DNA of 21,423 bases from a virus: positions 6,625 through 28,047 of IMG/VR virus record IMGVR_UViG_3300028384_000806; one strand, 5' to 3'. Numbering within the stretch: position 1 is the stretch's first letter; every line of letters starts with the position of its first letter. Below the pieces are notes generated by a model that saw nothing but the letters and a program-made list of their open reading frames with translations, had not been told where the DNA came from and made no database searches. Shown piece by piece: positions 1 through 11,200 of the stretch. A program made the translations under genes and the position numbers.

Positions 1-2812
1 ATGCACCACCGTTTCCACTGCCCCCATTTGCGCTATCGTCCCCTCCAGAGTTTCCATTACCATTGCCGCCACCCCCGCCGCCTCCAGCGCGTTCAAATAA
101 AATTGTTCTACCAGTTTCACCAGATCCTACAGCAGGGGCGTTCCATGTACCACTATTGTCGTATTGTGTCCAATTTCCAGTGACAGATGATGTAGATGCT
201 TCAGATTTACCATCACCACCCGTTCCAGGAGCATTATCTGTGCCGCCACCTGGAATATTAGAACTATCAGTACCTGTTCCACCACCATCACTGCCATCTA
301 AACCATTGCTACTACTATAAGTAAAGTCTGGATCATCAATCAAAACTTGAGGAATAAGAATTGTTCCGCCAGAACCTCCATTACCACCATTACTTCCTCT
401 TTGACCACCACCTCCACCATATGCATAAACAGTTTGAGTTGTTCCTTTCCAATTGAAAGTAGCATATGCATAACCACCATTACCACCATCATTGCCATTA
501 TCAGCACCACCACCGCCAGGAGCAACCAAATTAATAGTAATTTGAGAAAATTCTTCACCAGCACCAGCAGTTACTGCATTCATATTGATAGTTCCTGGTG
601 TGTTTCTATCATCAGACTGGAAAATAACACCAGTACCAGGAATATCAAACTCATCTGGTTTTCCACCAATTACAGTATTTCCATCAATAACATATGTTCT
701 TGGATCTGGAATTGAGGTTTCTGTTGTAAATGTACCAGTAGCAATTTTAGCAGTAATTATACCAGGAGCGGGTGAAACAACAGGAGTATCAACAGGAGTA
801 TATGTAAAAGTTGTGCCAGTTAACTGATCTGAAAGAACTTCAAATGCTCCATTATAAGCCACATCAGTAGATCCTGAAATTTCAACAACCATCCCAGCAT
901 CAAAACCATGTGCTTCTGCTGATGTTGCTAATGCGTATCCAAGTGAAGCTTCATATGTAATTGAAGCGATAGTAACGATTGGTGATCCTGTTACAGGATA
1001 AGTTCCGTTTGGATCTGGTGGATCTTCAGGAATGCCACCACGTAATCCAATTGCTTGAATGCCAACCATGTCATTAGCATTAAGATTTCCTGGGGGGGTG
1101 GTAGATTTCTGCTCAACATTATTATCTAACTCCTGAAATATTTCAAATGCTTGATTTGCAGTTTGTAAAGCAGTTGGAATTGGAACAAAGTTTTGTGTCC
1201 AATACGTATAAATTGCATCATATTGGGAAAAACCAGTAGATCCTGTTTGTGCTTGAAAATCTTGTGCAGATGGAATAAGTTCATCTTCTGTTCCATCACT
1301 AAATCTAATTTTTAATCCTTCACCAGGATTATTGACTCTTTCACCACCATTACCATCATTACCAGATATAGCAAAGATATACAATTGTGTATATCCAGTG
1401 AAGTCCATTACATATCTAACTTTTCTACTAGTGAGAAATTGCGATCCGCCATATGCACCAGTAGCATCATATCCGAATGCTAGATACTTATCACCTCTAT
1501 CAGTTACAGATGGAGCAGCAAATCCGCCAATCTCACCCGTTCCTGTACCATAATTTTCTAAAGAAACATTCGTATATGTAGCACCACTTGTTAGTACAGA
1601 ATCATTTACATCATAATTTACATCAGCAGGAACATTAGGATCTTCTCCACCAATACCAGCAGTATTACCATATGTTGCCATTCTTGGATCATTCAGTGGA
1701 GTATTCAATAAACCATGGGAGTGACCTAATGCCAATCCATTTGATCCCTGTGGTTCAAACGGAATAAGATTTGCTCTAGTCTTGGTATAAAGAACAGCAT
1801 ATTGATCTGAAGGAGAAGTGCCAAACTCAGCTTCCAATCCTTCATCTGGTTCTGATGATAAAATATAGTGAAAGTGTTCTACTGGTCTGCTGAAAATGTG
1901 ATCATCAATAGGACCAATTGTAAATTCAACACTACCAGTAATATTAGTAAAAATATCTGCAGCAATATTTGTATATCCAGTAGTTTTTACATTTCCAACA
2001 TTGAAAAATACACCACCATCAAGCAAATTGCTTTGAGAAATAAACCATCTACCACCAGTTTGTCCAACATTATTGATCAGAGCATTTTCAATAGTTGGTG
2101 ATCCATCTCCATCTACAGCACCATAACCAGTAATAATTCTATCTCTATAATCTGGTAAATTGAATGTTCCAACATTATATGGATAATCTCGAAAATTAAA
2201 TGTTTTTCTAAATTTTACATATGGATGATTTCCAGCAGTAAAAACAACTGTAGATCCAGATACAGCAGCAGTTGATGCAAATACAATTTCATATGCAAAT
2301 TCAGATCCATTTTGTGGAACTTGAGAAGTTACATCTTCAGTTGGAGCTTTTGTTCCATAAAAAGTATTATATGCAAAGTTACTATCCAATCCACCCAATC
2401 CATTTCCTGGAGTAGTTCCACCAGTGTTATCAATAGGTCTAAAAAGAACACCATATGGATATGGCATCTTTACTGGTCCAGCAATACTAGCGTCTGCTTT
2501 GATGTTGATAAATGCTTTTCCATTGATATAGTATAACTTTGTGATACCACCTGCTTGAGAAGGTTGTGTTTTTTCAACTTCAGGAGCACCTCCATAAGTA
2601 TTACCAATACAATTATACAAATGGGGATGTTCTCTGATATTTAAGGTGCGACCATCACAATATAAGAAATTTCTGTATGAATAAGCAGGATCTTCACCAC
2701 TATCTCCAGAATTAAGATCGACTAAGAATGGGACGATAGTACCTACAGGTTGGTACTGACCATCAGTTTCTTGCTTATATGCAGAGAATTTATTTCTGTA
2801 ATCGATTGCCAT
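1..2812 (-). CDS. Tail-collar protein 3 with glycine-rich C-terminal region (3' end beyond window)
   Basis: The frame stays open from an ATG at 2812 to the left edge (about 937 residues, no stop seen), so the gene is truncated by the window. Residues 20-75 look like a phage tail-collar domain (GTIVPFL, YCDGRTL at 51-57, CIGNTYGG at 68-75), and FNLPDYRDR near residue 218 is the conserved collar ending. HxH motifs lie at H313/H315 and H364/H366; in T4 gp12 and gp37 such motifs bind metal in trimers. Further on there is a module with the pattern AHGFDAG..VEISG..D..YNG, then from about residue 760 long glycine-rich tracts (GGGGADNGNDGGNGG and others) run to the edge. The start overlaps the stop of the upstream gene as TAATG, which suggests translational coupling. 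It is probably a virion tail or receptor-binding protein. The family call rests on motifs; the exact position in the virion is unknown. Confidence 0.8.
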   Translation of the reverse strand, partial: MAIDYRNKFSAYKQETDGQYQPVGTIVPFLVDLNSGDSGEDPAYSYRNFLYCDGRTLNIREHPHLYNCIGNTYGGAPEVEKTQPSQAGGITKLYYINGKAFINIKADASIAGPVKMPYPYGVLFRPIDNTGGTTPGNGLGGLDSNFAYNTFYGTKAPTEDVTSQVPQNGSEFAYEIVFASTAAVSGSTVVFTAGNHPYVKFRKTFNFRDYPYNVGTFNLPDYRDRIITGYGAVDGDGSPTIENALINNVGQTGGRWFISQSNLLDGGVFFNVGNVKTTGYTNIAADIFTNITGSVEFTIGPIDDHIFSRPVEHFHYILSSEPDEGLEAEFGTSPSDQYAVLYTKTRANLIPFEPQGSNGLALGHSHGLLNTPLNDPRMATYGNTAGIGGEDPNVPADVNYDVNDSVLTSGATYTNVSLENYGTGTGEIGGFAAPSVTDRGDKYLAFGYDATGAYGGSQFLTSRKVRYVMDFTGYTQLYIFAISGNDGNGGERVNNPGEGLKIRFSDGTEDELIPSAQDFQAQTGSTGFSQYDAIYTYWTQNFVPIPTALQTANQAFEIFQELDNNVEQKSTTPPGNLNANDMVGIQAIGLRGGIPEDPPDPNGTYPVTGSPIVTIASITYEASLGYALATSAEAHGFDAGMVVEISGSTDVAYNGAFEVLSDQLTGTTFTYTPVDTPVVSPAPGIITAKIATGTFTTETSIPDPRTYVIDGNTVIGGKPDEFDIPGTGVIFQSDDRNTPGTINMNAVTAGAGEEFSQITINLVAPGGGGADNGNDGGNGGYAYATFNWKGTTQTVYAYGGGGGQRGSNGGNGGSGGTILIPQVLIDDPDFTYSSSNGLDGSDGGGTGTDSSNIPGGGTDNAPGTGGDGKSEASTSSVTGNWTQYDNSGTWNAPAVGSGETGRTILFERAGGGGGGGNGNGNSGGDDSANGGSGNGGA

Positions 2813-3963
2813 TAGTATTTTATAAGAAACTCTTGTACGAGATATGGTTGAACAAATTGATCTGCTTTGTTTTCCTCATTAACATTAACACTGATGGTAG
2901 ATACTAGTTCTGCAGCAGGAATAAATGTTGGGGAAGTATTCACAACATATGTATGTGGTTGAGCACTGAAATTAACAAAGTGTCTATGTGTTCCATCATT
3001 ACCAGTTGCTACAACTTGATTAGTTACATTGTTAATAGCAGAAAATGCATCCTGATCACTATCTTTGAATGAATCAAATGGTAAATTTGTATCATCATAA
3101 TTTGATGTTAGAGTAGTGGGACCACGTTTTGCATCAGCATTAAATCCACCCAAAGCACAACCTGGGAATCCTACAGATTGACATTTGACTGCAACTGTTC
3201 CCGTGTAATCAATATTTCCACAAGTTGCTGTATCAGCACCATTGCCACCGCCACCACATCCACCAGTATTTCCAGACCAAATTGGGAATCCACAGGTATA
3301 TCCTTCAGGAATCAAACACTCATAACTAGATAAGAAGTTACATCCACTAAAGCATCCTGCGTAATAAGTTCTTTTACATCCAGCAGCGTTAGTCTCAGAT
3401 TGTGTAGTGCTAGCAAGTCTAATTCTAGTAGCATTAAAATAACAAAGATCTTGTCTTGTATTATTTGCCCAATCAAGCACGCACAATGTAGATTTTCTAG
3501 TATATGAGTTTCTGCCAAAAGCAGAAAATTCATTTTCTACAGATGAGGCAATTCTTGTTCTGGTTCCATCATGGAAGTGAGCATGTGGAATAAAAGCATT
3601 TTGTAAAACATCAGTCTCTTCTGTATAATTACCTGTGGATCTTACAAATCCAGGTTCTCCAGTAATTTCAATTGTTTGTGAAGGCAAGTAAAAACTACCT
3701 TGATATAAAATTTCATAAGAAGTACCAATATTACTCTGTACTTCTAATCCAACCCCAGATTTTGTAATAGTGTTGTTATTATCATCTTGAATAAACAAAT
3801 CAACATAATCACCTAAGTTAGCACCAGCAGATGCTTTAATTTTCTTTGAACCAAAATCGGGGAGTTGAAACTGGTTATCTAAAAGTGTTTGATTTGGTTT
3901 TTTATATCTAGATGTAGATCCTACACCAAGAATTTCTGCTAATGCAGGAAAAACATCAGCAAT
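2812..3963 (-). CDS. Tail-collar protein 2, cysteine-rich, start codon unclear
   Basis: The first standard start is a TTG at 3798, but the frame is open upstream of it, and the sequence there is plainly a collar domain: ADVFPALAEILGV, then FQLPDFGSKKIKASAG, then GDYVDLFIQDD. The likely true N-terminus is the ATT at 3963 (I-A-D-V-F-P), giving about 383 residues; no ATG, GTG or TTG lies in this frame between 3963 and 3798. This makes a 25-base overlap with the previous gene in the -1 frame. Counting from 3963, HxH clusters are at H127/H129/H131 and H326/H328. Residues 161-269 hold 11 cysteines and a Gly-rich stretch, unusual for a cytoplasmically assembled phage protein. The stop TAA shares one base with the start of collar protein 3. 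It is probably a tail or fibre component. Alternatives for the 5' end are a frameshifted fusion with the upstream gene, or a sequence error that destroyed an ATG. Confidence 0.75.
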   Translation of the reverse strand: MADVFPALAEILGVGSTSRYKKPNQTLLDNQFQLPDFGSKKIKASAGANLGDYVDLFIQDDNNNTITKSGVGLEVQSNIGTSYEILYQGSFYLPSQTIEITGEPGFVRSTGNYTEETDVLQNAFIPHAHFHDGTRTRIASSVENEFSAFGRNSYTRKSTLCVLDWANNTRQDLCYFNATRIRLASTTQSETNAAGCKRTYYAGCFSGCNFLSSYECLIPEGYTCGFPIWSGNTGGCGGGGNGADTATCGNIDYTGTVAVKCQSVGFPGCALGGFNADAKRGPTTLTSNYDDTNLPFDSFKDSDQDAFSAINNVTNQVVATGNDGTHRHFVNFSAQPHTYVVNTSPTFIPAAELVSTISVNVNEENKADQFVQPYLVQEFLIKY

Positions 3964-5204
3964 GCTCGGATTACAACTAAAGTGGTCAGAGAAGGTGTGT
4001 TTGGATTGATTTGAACGCTCAAAGCCTTATCAACACTGACAGGAGAAATTGTTCCTGTTGTCATATTATTTATGAGGATTGTTCCAGGAATACGCATTTG
4101 ACCTTTTTCCATAGCAATATCAATCGTAAAATGATTGTGAGATGCAAGTGCTTCTGAATTCCAAAGATCAGCATTGTGGTTCAATGTTGTTGGATATGGA
4201 TATAGAGAACTTCCGCCACGAGATGGGGGAACATTGCCAGCAGAATAAAAGTTTAATCCTCCTTGATATCTGCCAGCAGGAGGAAAGGGAGCAGAAATTG
4301 CTGGTTCTTGAACATTAATAATACAAGTGTTTGGATCTTCATAATCAAGAGTATTACCATATCCAGTAACATTTCTAGAAGTTCCTGGTATGGCAGGAAG
4401 TGAATTTGGTGCTGCAGTAAAGTCTCTAAATTGGTTTAGTGTTGGCAAAGAGAACCCAGCCTCATCATACCAAGTTACAAGTGCTGTTCCAGGATTGAAT
4501 CTGTCAGCAGAAGATTCTCCAGGATTTACAGGTTCAGAACTAACAGTTGTATATTCCGAATCCTGAACATCATAATTTCCTGCTTCAAATAACCCAACAT
4601 AACCACCAGCAATTACAGTAGATGGATATTTCTGATCTGCTTCTTCTGGTTGTGGGTGACTGTGAGATGGTGTATGATCAATACCTAGTTTTCTAGGGAT
4701 AGTTCTCATTGTAGAAAAATATGCAGGATCTTCAATAGTGATACCCGTAATTTTCCCACCTAGAGATGTATCAGTCTCAATAGAAAAATTTACATCAATA
4801 TATGAAATTGATGTTGTTGGTGGTGCTGCATCCGCACCATTTTCTGTAATATATTGCCCCACAACAACTTGATCTGAAGGATCTAATCTAGATCCTTCCA
4901 AATCTACTAATCCTGTATTATTCAGGTTAGGAAGAGTAAATACATCATTCTCATCATAATTAGGATAAGAATTGATAATACCTACTGGTGGTCCTCCTGG
5001 TTCTTGGAAAGGTCCGTAAGTATTTCCAATCAATTGTGCCAGAAGAGGATAATCTCTTGCTAGAAGTGTTTGCCCACGGCAAACAATATACCCAAATGGT
5101 ACAGCATCTTCTGCAAGAGAAGAACTACTAGAAGAACCAGCCCAGGGCATAATAGTCCCAATTGGAGACTGTTTCGCTGCCCTGATGCGATTGTAACTTG
5201 CCAT
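3939..5204 (-). CDS. Tail-collar protein 1 (short-tail-fibre-like)
   Basis: This 421-residue protein opens with PIGTIMPWAG (14-23), an acidic/Ser-rich loop, FGYIVCRGQTL (37-47), YPLLAQLIGNTYG (52-64) and VFTLPNL (88-94). That order is the phage tail-collar domain found in short tail fibres and baseplate proteins. HxH motifs at H181/H183 and H356/H358 resemble the metal-binding histidines of T4 gp12. The ATG at 5204 is well supported: GGAGG lies 8 bases upstream, inside the last codons of the giant gene, and the giant gene stop is a tandem TAATAA directly before this ATG. The C-terminus reads TTLVVIRA and then a short odd tail, LLMFFLH, which may be extra sequence read through where the next gene should start. 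It is probably a structural tail protein made in the same operon as the giant protein. Its exact virion position is not known. Confidence 0.85.
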   Translation of the reverse strand: MASYNRIRAAKQSPIGTIMPWAGSSSSSSLAEDAVPFGYIVCRGQTLLARDYPLLAQLIGNTYGPFQEPGGPPVGIINSYPNYDENDVFTLPNLNNTGLVDLEGSRLDPSDQVVVGQYITENGADAAPPTTSISYIDVNFSIETDTSLGGKITGITIEDPAYFSTMRTIPRKLGIDHTPSHSHPQPEEADQKYPSTVIAGGYVGLFEAGNYDVQDSEYTTVSSEPVNPGESSADRFNPGTALVTWYDEAGFSLPTLNQFRDFTAAPNSLPAIPGTSRNVTGYGNTLDYEDPNTCIINVQEPAISAPFPPAGRYQGGLNFYSAGNVPPSRGGSSLYPYPTTLNHNADLWNSEALASHNHFTIDIAMEKGQMRIPGTILINNMTTGTISPVSVDKALSVQINPNTPSLTTLVVIRALLMFFLH

Positions 5205-5207
5205 TTA

Positions 5208-8200
5208 TTAGACCTCCGTTAACCACCAACCTTGTACAGCAGAAGGAATACCAACTTGACCATTACTATCACTGGAACCAAGATAGACTAGAGCAAATGC
5301 TGCATTTGGTGTTTGAACAACCAGTTCTCCTGAAGGATATGGTGTCAATCTACCACCCAACAATGTACCAGTAGAATCTCCTTGAATTTTTGTTCCAGAA
5401 GTTTCTTCGGTTCTCAATACAAGGGATGTATTATAATTTAGGTTACCACTGACATCAACAATTCTAACCACATCACCAGTTGTGGGAGATGTTGGTAATG
5501 TAAGAACAAGAGTTGATTGTGCTGTAGTATTTACCATATAAACAATATTTGGAAGCAACGTTAGATCTTCCTCTGCAGAAGCACTTGAGATGTATCTAGT
5601 ATGTCTTGCACCAGATGCTGTATAGAAGTTTGTGTAACCAAACGAATCAATTGATCTATCTTGCTTGACGGCAAATTTATCATTTCCATTTGGACCAAGA
5701 TTTGTGATAGAGAGTTGCTCAAGTGTTGTTGATGGGGTTGCATTTGCTTCACCAATAACAGTCAGAGTTGTTCTAACTTCTGCATTTCCAAGGTTATCAA
5801 CTGAGAATGTTGGATCCTGTGCATCAGGGTTAGTAATAACGTTTTCAGGATCTTGAGCACTGAATAGATAGAAGTCGCCGCGACCAATGACACCAGCATC
5901 GAATGTCATCAATCCCTGGTGATCTGGGTGACCATCATCATTGACGAATGCAAATAGTCTTGTCTTATTGACAGAATCAAAGATTTCAAGACTTCCACCA
6001 ATCATTCTGAGGTTATTTGAAAGATGCAATGAACCTGTTCTAAACTCAACAGCACCATCCTTAAGTTGCTCATCCATTACACTTGTATGAACAACACCCT
6101 TCAATCTACCATTGACAACTGCCCATGTTTGTGCTTGGTGCTCAGAATTAGTTAGACAGAGCCAACCAAGATAGTCAATCTTTTGCTGTGCAATATATCC
6201 TTTATCAAGGATAACAGAGCAATAATCACTCTGAGCACCAGCAACAGTTCTAGTTCTTGTTTGTACATCAATAATTCTTGAGAATTCTGGATGCTTGAGA
6301 ACTCTTCTTACAATATTACCATTGTTGAATACATTGTCAGAAGGTGTAAATGGTTCATTGGTCTGTAGTTCATCGGTTTGAGATGCTCTAATAACGATTG
6401 TTGGATTTGCAGGATCATTATCAACAATTTGAATGATAACACCAATAATAAACGTTCCTATTCCAGTAGATGCTGCAGTAGAATCACCAACAAATACATA
6501 ATCACCTACTTGGAATCTACCACTACCAACTCCAAGAGTTTGAACTGGAATTTGAATCTGACTAGAAGATCCAGCAACATTAGTTCTAATTGTTGTACTA
6601 GGTCCTCCTTCATTAACGACTTGTGGATCAAACCAGAAACCATAAGCATATTCAATTTCATCATTATTCCAGGCAGTTGTAATTCCTGCTGTATTAGTAA
6701 TAGTATTTGTTGTTCCCCCCCTCTCACCAAAGGCAACATCAATTCTTCCAAACTGAGTACCAATATGAGTGGTTCCAGTACATGTATCAACTTCAAAGGT
6801 AGGAACATTATTGCCATTAGTTAGAGATAGTAACTCATTTCTTAGAGCACCAAATCTAACAGTTGCCGTAGAAGATCCAAGTACAGGGTTATTAAGGAAA
6901 ATTCTATTATTAGCAACATCAACTGCTTCAACTTTAGTATCAAATTCGGTTTCCAGAGCAGCTTCATTAGTGATTACTCTAACGGCATCGCCAGGAAGAA
7001 TGTCAGCAATTGTCGTATCAGCAGTCTGAACAGAAACGGCAGTTAGAATTTTAGAACCAGCAGTTCCATTTGCATCAAATTCGATATTACTTCTTGTTCC
7101 ACAACCACCTTTGAGAGTAATGTTGTTATTGATAGTAAGATCGCCCTTAATTGTTGTATCACCTGTTACAGAATTGACAATGAATACATCGCCTCCTCTA
7201 TCATCACAATCAACACCATTATTGATTCTGAACTCTTGAACTTCTTGATTGAGTAATTCAGCAACTTTAACATATTCTGCTAATCCAGTAGTGTCATTTC
7301 TACTTACAATAATGTAGTCATCTGTGGTCAGATTTCCTCCAAATTCAGCAAGATAGAAATTATCCTGAGATCCTGCTCCATCAACATTTTGCTCTAACCA
7401 TGTAGAGTCAAACTGTACATTAACCTTGTAAATTGGTGTAGTATCAGGGTGATTGGTTAGAACCGCACCAAACTGACCAAATGGTCTGCGCTTAACTCTC
7501 AAGTAATAAGGACCAACATTAGCTCTCATTACCTCAAGAATTTGTAAGAATTCGGGATGTCCAGAACCACTTACAGCACTATTGACAATAATGAAATCAT
7601 TTGTTGATAGATATGCATCACCATTAGCAAGAGTTGGTTTGTTTTTAATTGGTAGGTAGTATTCATCACCAGTTAGAGTAGCTAGTTCCTGAGGTTCAAC
7701 TTCAGGTGTTCCACCAATGTTTGTAACTTCCTGCTGATAAGCAGATCCACCCCATTGTCCAGAACCAGCAGTATCAACTGCATTGTATCCATCATCAGTT
7801 GGTTCTAGAACAAGAACATTGAGAATATCAACATTCTTGGTGAATGATCCATCAGGTTCTACACCATCTGAATGAGCAGAAATTGCAGATCCAAGTTGTG
7901 CTCTATCGCCAAGAATTGTAAATGCAGCAGATCCACCACAAAGTAGAATTTCGCCATCAAACTTAGCAGAAGCAACAACATGTAGTGAGTTGTTGATAGT
8001 GGTTGTACCACCCTGACCAGCGATATTAAGTTCAGAAGCATTTAGACCGAAGTTAATTGTAGAAGGACCACCAGAGTTAGAGAAGAAGTTGATGAAGGAT
8101 GCTTGTGATCTTAGGTTTGCCGTGCCACCTGGGCGACGGAATCCTAACCACTGGTCACCATCAACTCTGAAGGACTGAGCATGTACTCTTACATAAGAGA

Positions 8201-11200
8201 GGTCTTCGTTAGTGTTACCAAAAGCACCACCAAGTGAAATCTTACTGATGCCTATACCAGGAGTAGCAACAGAACCATCAGCAGCAACAGTAGCACTATC
8301 AGGAGTGTTACCGATGTAAATGTTGCTGTGTGCTGAAGCATTGCCAACATAGAAGAACTGATCTCCAAGAACGTTATTACCAACATTGACTGTATTGGTA
8401 GAAGAGTTGTTACCGATATTGATTGTCTGAGCATTGGTAGTTACATCAGCAAATCTTACTGTCTCAGCACCATTAGCAATATTTGCTGTATTAGCAGCAT
8501 TTACTAGATTTGCCGTTGTAGCATAGTTTGCTAGATTTACAGTTCCTACAAATGCTGTATCATTAATGATATTGAATGTAGTATTAGCAACTGTTCTAAT
8601 TTCAGCAGTTGTTCCATCACCTTGAACTTCAATGTCACGCTCAAAACGAGCATCTTCAGTAAAGCGAGAATCACCACGAACAACTAATGCTCTATTAAGT
8701 TCAGAATCAGTTACGTTAATACCTACCTTATTCTGATTGTTACCTCTACCAGACTCAGTGATTGCTGAAGTCTCAGTAGAAACACGAAGTGCAGCACGTA
8801 CAGCATCGATATCATTACTATTTGGTGATGGATTCTCATCCTCCCAACCAACGACAAGTGCATCAGAAATTCTATTCTTCTCACGATCAGCATACTCATC
8901 TTCCGATAACCAATCAGTCATCTTGCGACCACTGATATATGCATTACCGACTACATCTAAGTTTGCACGAGGATCAGTATTAACTGGTTCAACAAATCCA
9001 TCTAAGTAAGCATCATGTGATGCTCTTGCGATAGTGTTGATTCCAAGTTTATAATCACCATATGTTTCAGTTTCAGTTCTGAGTGCTTCACCACCAATGA
9101 TTGCTGTTTCTTTCCAGTTAGAAACAGAGAAGGAAACAATAATATTTGGTGATGGATTTACAGGAGCATTGATAATATCAGCATTCCAGTTAGCATTGAA
9201 TGCACCAATTGGAGTTCCAGTTCTTGGATTGATCTGGAAATAAACTACATTATCATTTGGATTATATGGATAAGAAGGAGTAGAAATTACCTTCCATGTT
9301 CCGTTGAGGAGACCATTATAGTTGATATTTTGTAGTCTAATCTCAGAAGAAGACTTAATATTAAGTGATCCAATAGTAACAGGATTGCTATTGCTATCGA
9401 TAAACGTAAATTTACCAACATTTACTCCCTGATCAACAATAATTTCTAAAGATGAGATAATGTTGTTGGGAATAGTGTTGTAGATGTTAGCATAGATCCA
9501 ACCAAGAGAACCGTTCTTATTGATAGCAGAACCCTTGAGTAAAATATCACCAGTTGTTGGTAAAACATTGGTGTAAGTTACATACTGAGTAGCAGCAAGT
9601 CTAGATCCACCAGCAGAGATGAGAGCATCTTGGTTAGGTGTGATGTTAGAAGCAACACCACCAGGAGCATGTGTTTGAATCTTATAAGTTTGCCCCTCAC
9701 CTCTTGGATTAAATCCAAAGATAGCAGCATCAACACGGTTCTTACCGATTCTGATGTCACCAGAAGTGTTGGGGAAGAACGACTCTCTATCAAGTGATAG
9801 ATCCTGTGGAAGACCACTGATAGGATCAACTTCAGAGACGAGAGAGTAAATAACCAGAGGAGCATTTAAGTTTCTTAACTGTCTATCAGGTACATTGATT
9901 AGTACAGGAGAGTTAATATTATTGACTAACTCGCCATCTGGACCACCAACAATTGTGATGTTTTGGTTAAAGGTTACAGGTGTATCGAAGGTGGTAACGA
10001 GTTGTCCGATTACGTCATCCTCGTCTCCATCATCAACTAGAGTTGCTCTGTCAATGAAGGTTTCTTCACCAGTGATAGCATTGATTCTTCTATTACCAAT
10101 GTAGAGGTCACCCTGAGAGTTGATACCAGTGTAGAACACAATACCAGCATCTTGCTTCTTAGATTGTGCATAGAAGTCTTCATCAGGAGTTAGAACGATC
10201 TCCTGACGCGCTGGGAGACCTGTGGAGTAGTTACCAGGACCGAAACCAAGGTATTCAAACGTGTGGTTACCAGCACGGGCAATAGATGGTCTGCGAAGTT
10301 CAACATAGTAACGCTGATCTGAAAGAACTTCGCTATCACCAACAATAGGAATGCGACGATCTTCAGAACCAGAAGTTGCATTACCTTGCTGTGCCTTAAT
10401 TTCATTATCAGCAGTATAAGTATTCTCGACAAATGCAGGTTGCTTTGTCAAGTCACCCATCAATTCTCTAGTTACAGAATGCTTAGTATCATTAACAGTA
10501 ACTTTGCCGTGAATGTAATTATCGGCAGCAGAGAATGCTACAGGTGGATCGATTAACTGAGAATAGTAGTTCTTCTCTTCATTAGTTGTACCGTTCTTAG
10601 TAAACCAAAGAGGATCATTTCTGTAGTTTAGAGGATACAGTTTGCCAACTGGTTGAGAGAACTTAAAGTTCTGGAAGTTAGTAGAAACACCAGCACCTTG
10701 TGGGAATGGAGAGATGTTACCACGGAGAGCAGTTAGATAGTAGATACCATCTTGCTGACCAGCGATACGCTTCTGTAGTTCTTCACTATCAAAGATGTAG
10801 AAAGTATCTTCAATGACTCCAACATCCTCAACACTATAAACATAGTATTCAATACCAGCATCATCTTGAATACGATCGCCAGGAGTGATAGTATAAACGT
10901 TAGCGCCGTTTTGCTTGTAATAATACTCAGGGAATTTTTTCTTGATATGAGTCTTCAGAGGTAGCGATTTACCCATATCCTGGTCTTCTAGCATATCTGC
11001 AAAGACAGAACCTTGAGTAAATCTAGTACCTTGGAACTCACTATACTCAAGTGAAGCAACACCTTTAGCACCACTAATACTCTTAATGATTAGATAGTGA
11101 TCACCACCAACATTATAATAAGCATGAATGAAAGCAGTACCAGAAGAATTACCAGCAAAAGAAACTGCATTGCCAGAAATTTTCTCAGTTTTATTTGCTA

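Noticed and set aside
63-320. Proline-rich plus-strand frame
   Set aside because: It is the complement of the glycine-rich codons of collar protein 3 (GGN read as NCC); no ribosome site, and the minus frame is clearly real.
340-564. Minus-strand 74-residue Val/Met/Leu-rich frame
   Set aside because: It is an out-of-frame shadow of collar protein 3 caused by Gly/Asn-rich codons.
2812-3798. Taking the TTG at 3798 as the true start of collar protein 2
   Set aside because: Sequence upstream in the same frame continues the collar domain, so this start would cut the domain in two.
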